Source: Daphnia pulex
Lineage: Eukaryota > Arthropoda > Branchiopoda > Diplostraca > Daphniidae
Assembly (NCBI RefSeq): GCF_021134715.1
Contig: NC_060018.1
Location: 5,535,501 to 5,599,500 of the forward strand
Direction: 5' to 3'
DNA: 64,000 bases
The notes below the pieces were generated by a model. That model did not search any database. It was not told where the DNA came from and was given only the letters and a program-made list of their open reading frames with translations. A program made the translations under genes and the position numbers. Positions 61,942 through 64,000 of the stretch are shown piece after piece; within the stretch, counting starts at the first letter, position 1, and the number at the start of each line of letters is the position of its first letter.

Positions 61942-63150
61942 TCTGCACAATTCTAAAGACTCCTTGCCAGCTAAAGCAAACAGAAAAGGTCTTTTTGATT
62001 TACTTTTGTGACTTTTGTGACTATCTAAAGCCGGTCCTTCAGATAGTGAGTTTTGGACGTGTCTAATAGATGGCGTGAAGGAATATTGTGTTGTCAAATG
62101 GCTTATGGCGTCTCGTCTAAATCTATTCATGGAAAATGACGTCGTCTGCTACGGCAGCGTTCGGTCGTGTGTGTAAACAGCTCCCAAGATCTTGCTTGTT
62201 TTCGTGAGAAATCCTGACTTTTCGTGCCCCAAAGTGCGCCCACTCGTGCAGTTAAGTGTTCCCCACATTTCGGTCGTGATTTTAGTGCACTCGGGCAAGT
62301 TTTATTTTACTGTGTCAATCCATCTGACAGCCCAACGCCCTGGCCCAAGCTCCAACTTTCTGCCGCTAGAGGTCCTTCCTACTGTTTTGCGCCTTACACC
62401 TGTTTGCCGTGCAAAACTCTACTCCGCTGCCCAGCGAACTATCTACGGTGCTCCGACTATTCTTGGCCGCTCCCATTACTACACCGAGGCTCTTTCTTCT
62501 ACTCCAGTGCCCGAGCTAATCCTCTGGTGCTCCGACTTTGATTTTTAGCCTAGCTGCCGCATTTGGTCTAGCTTGGTTTCCACCGCAGCTGGCCATCACC
62601 GCATCGCTTCCCACCACCACACCGCACATCTTGGCTGCAACCACTTTTCGGCTACGACAACTTCTCTATCTCCACTCTGTTCGGCACCTCACCGCTGCCC
62701 CGGCTGATTCTGCTCCACTGGACTCAACTAATGGGCAGGTTCTAAAATATTGCTTGCTCGTCTTCATCTCCGCATGATCAATCTACGCCACTGCTGATTT
62801 TTGTCCGAGCTGACCCAGCCATCCTCTCATTCATTCATCTGCATTTTTTTTATTCTGATCTCTGCTCCACGCTACGGCCCGAGTTTTCAACTTTCTCCAC
62901 CAGGTGGCCTCCATCCAGCACTCCAACAACGCCACCAGATGGCAGCTGCCACTGGGGCATGCAAGAATGACACTTGGCATCGAGGAATAAAGCCACTTTA
63001 ACTAACGGAGTCTCTCGACGCTCCCTACATCATCATCATCATTATTATCATCATATTTTATTCCTCCGGCAAGCTAAATTTTAAGAATTTTACTATCTAC
63101 TGATCATCTGGGCGCCAGCCGTCTCTCCGTTTACAGCTCTCTTCGACCAC
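61942..63150. other. C/T-rich leader before the Cys4 ORF
   Basis: From about 62160 the composition changes to CT-rich, with many CTC, CCG and ACT words and no long frame of family interest. AATAAA occurs at 62986-62991, and a CAT/TAT microsatellite lies at 63028-63055. The arrangement could be a long terminal repeat or the 5' untranslated region of a retroelement whose coding part starts at 63250; no matching second copy is in the window. Confidence 0.4.
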
Positions 63151-63243
63151 ACCGATTCTACTACACCGACTCAACTACACCGATTCTACTACACCGACTC
63201 TACCTCACCGACTCTACTACACCGACTCTACTACACCAACTCT
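63151..63243. repeat. 14-bp tandem repeat array, about 6.5 units
   Basis: Unit ACCGACTCTACTAC with small variations, repeated from 63151 and ending just before the ATG at 63250. As 14 is not a multiple of three, the array is unlikely to be coding. Confidence 0.92.
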
Positions 63244-63249
63244 TCAAAG

Positions 63250-64000
63250 ATGGAAAAGGCTTGCGGGAACGAGGCATGCACCAACACTTTCTTCAGCTCC
63301 AACAACAGAAAGAAATTCTGCTCGGCCGCCTGCTACCCGTCAGTCATCGCTACTGCAGCTGCCAAGCGTCTGGGCCGAGGCCAGAAATCAGTCGTTCCAG
63401 CTCCAGCCGTTAGCCTACCAGCTGCCCCACCTATCTACACTGAGTCTCCTTCCAGCTCTCCAGCTGCCAGAAGCCTCGACACATCTTGGGCTCCTTCTCC
63501 GTCCGGCCGTCCTGCTACCACTCCTGGCCGCTCATCGACGAATGCCGTGACTTTCATCCGCTGTCGCAACACAGCCTGCTGTAACTACTTTTCTCGAACC
63601 TCGCGTAGCCGCCAGTACTGTTCGCTTCCATGCCGGCCATCTAGTTCTACCAGGCAATCGGCAGCTGCGCCGGCCATCTCACCAACTTGGACAGACGCTT
63701 CGGCTCCTAGCACCACTCCGCTCTCACCTGCTCCTGCTCAGTTGGTGGCTGTTGAGACCCCGGATGGAAATCTTGCTTCAGGAGCCAGTGATGACTCCTG
63801 GTTCCCACCACCGGAACGTCGCTCGCCGACCACGCTGGCCGAGGGCCGTCAGCATAGGAGGGGAAACATCAACAACCATGGCGTCACCAACAACTCGCCT
63901 CCAACATCATCAGCCGTTGCTCCTTCTTTGCTCCCGGTCTCACAAGCCGCCACTCTCGCTCTTCCAGCCAACCACAACCTCACCAGCGTTGAGAGTGAAC
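63250..64000 (+). CDS. Twin Cys4 motif protein, probable transposable-element ORF (3' cut by window)
   Basis: ATG at 63250 opens a frame that runs off the window after 250 codons. Two motifs with identical spacing, C-x4-C-x13-C-x3-C, lie at residues 5-28 and 105-128, exactly 100 residues apart. Each has aromatic residues after the second Cys and a FCS/YCS-x2-C end, which looks zinc-binding. The linkers are Ser/Pro/Ala/Thr-rich and probably disordered. It has an intronless start directly after a tandem-repeat leader and a composition different from host genes, next to a foldback element, all of which suggest a retroelement Gag-like or N-terminal region. No reverse transcriptase is visible, so the class is unknown, and a host gene exon remains possible. 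Confidence 0.5.
   Translation, partial: MEKACGNEACTNTFFSSNNRKKFCSAACYPSVIATAAAKRLGRGQKSVVPAPAVSLPAAPPIYTESPSSSPAARSLDTSWAPSPSGRPATTPGRSSTNAVTFIRCRNTACCNYFSRTSRSRQYCSLPCRPSSSTRQSAAAPAISPTWTDASAPSTTPLSPAPAQLVAVETPDGNLASGASDDSWFPPPERRSPTTLAEGRQHRRGNINNHGVTNNSPPTSSAVAPSLLPVSQAATLALPANHNLTSVESE

Noticed and set aside
62160..63060. 5' long terminal repeat
   Set aside because: AATAAA placement and composition are suggestive, but there is no second copy, no clear TG...CA ends and no convincing primer-binding site.

Overview
This is a fragment of an animal nuclear genome, most likely a branchiopod crustacean of the Daphnia type. I infer this from compact GT-AG introns of about 60-130 bases in the right third, a divergent ionotropic glutamate-type receptor of the kind expanded in Daphnia, a stromalin/STAG-like gene, a KLF3/8/12-type zinc-finger gene, and arthropod-style Inr+DPE and TATA signals. 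No bacterial, viral or organellar gene organisation is seen. The species assignment is inference only.

Layout. Positions 1 to about 40.1 kb are dominated by one plus-strand gene, a Krueppel-like transcription factor. Six coding exons (12509-40102) join in perfect reading phase into 331 codons. They contain a CtBP-type PVDLS motif, a Ser/Arg block, an acidic stretch and three C-terminal C2H2 fingers. Its introns are very large (up to 14.5 kb) and full of microsatellites and T/C- or GA-rich low-complexity DNA. Its start codon lies in an upstream exon that I cannot fix; one or two candidate exons and one Inr+DPE core promoter (around 6399) are noted. From 40.1 to 50.5 kb I see the 3' side of that gene and simple-sequence DNA but no convincing gene.

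From about 50.5 to 54.97 kb there is a plus-strand ionotropic glutamate receptor/IR-type gene. The ligand-binding and channel half (52487-54971) is clear, with ten exons in phase, including an 81-base in-frame intron inside the pore region. The amino-terminal half is unresolved. Between 55.8 and 57.7 kb there are a small minus-strand ORF and two diverged copies of an exon-like block.

From 57759 to about 60461 there is a plus-strand copy of the C-terminal half of a cohesin STAG/SA subunit. Its splice sites look normal, but it carries two in-frame TGA codons and two single-base frame shifts, so it is called a pseudogene or decaying duplicate. One of its introns holds a perfect 78-bp tandem duplication.

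The last 3.5 kb is mobile-element territory. It holds two small minus-strand ORFs, a 391-bp foldback element centred on a perfect 36-bp palindrome, and a C-rich leader with a 14-bp tandem array. After that comes an ORF (63250 to the window end) with two identical-spacing Cys4 motifs, probably the N-terminal region of a transposable-element protein.

The genes show no common pathway. The window reads as a chromosomal neighbourhood with a large-intron developmental regulator on the left and a compact, duplication- and transposon-rich segment on the right.
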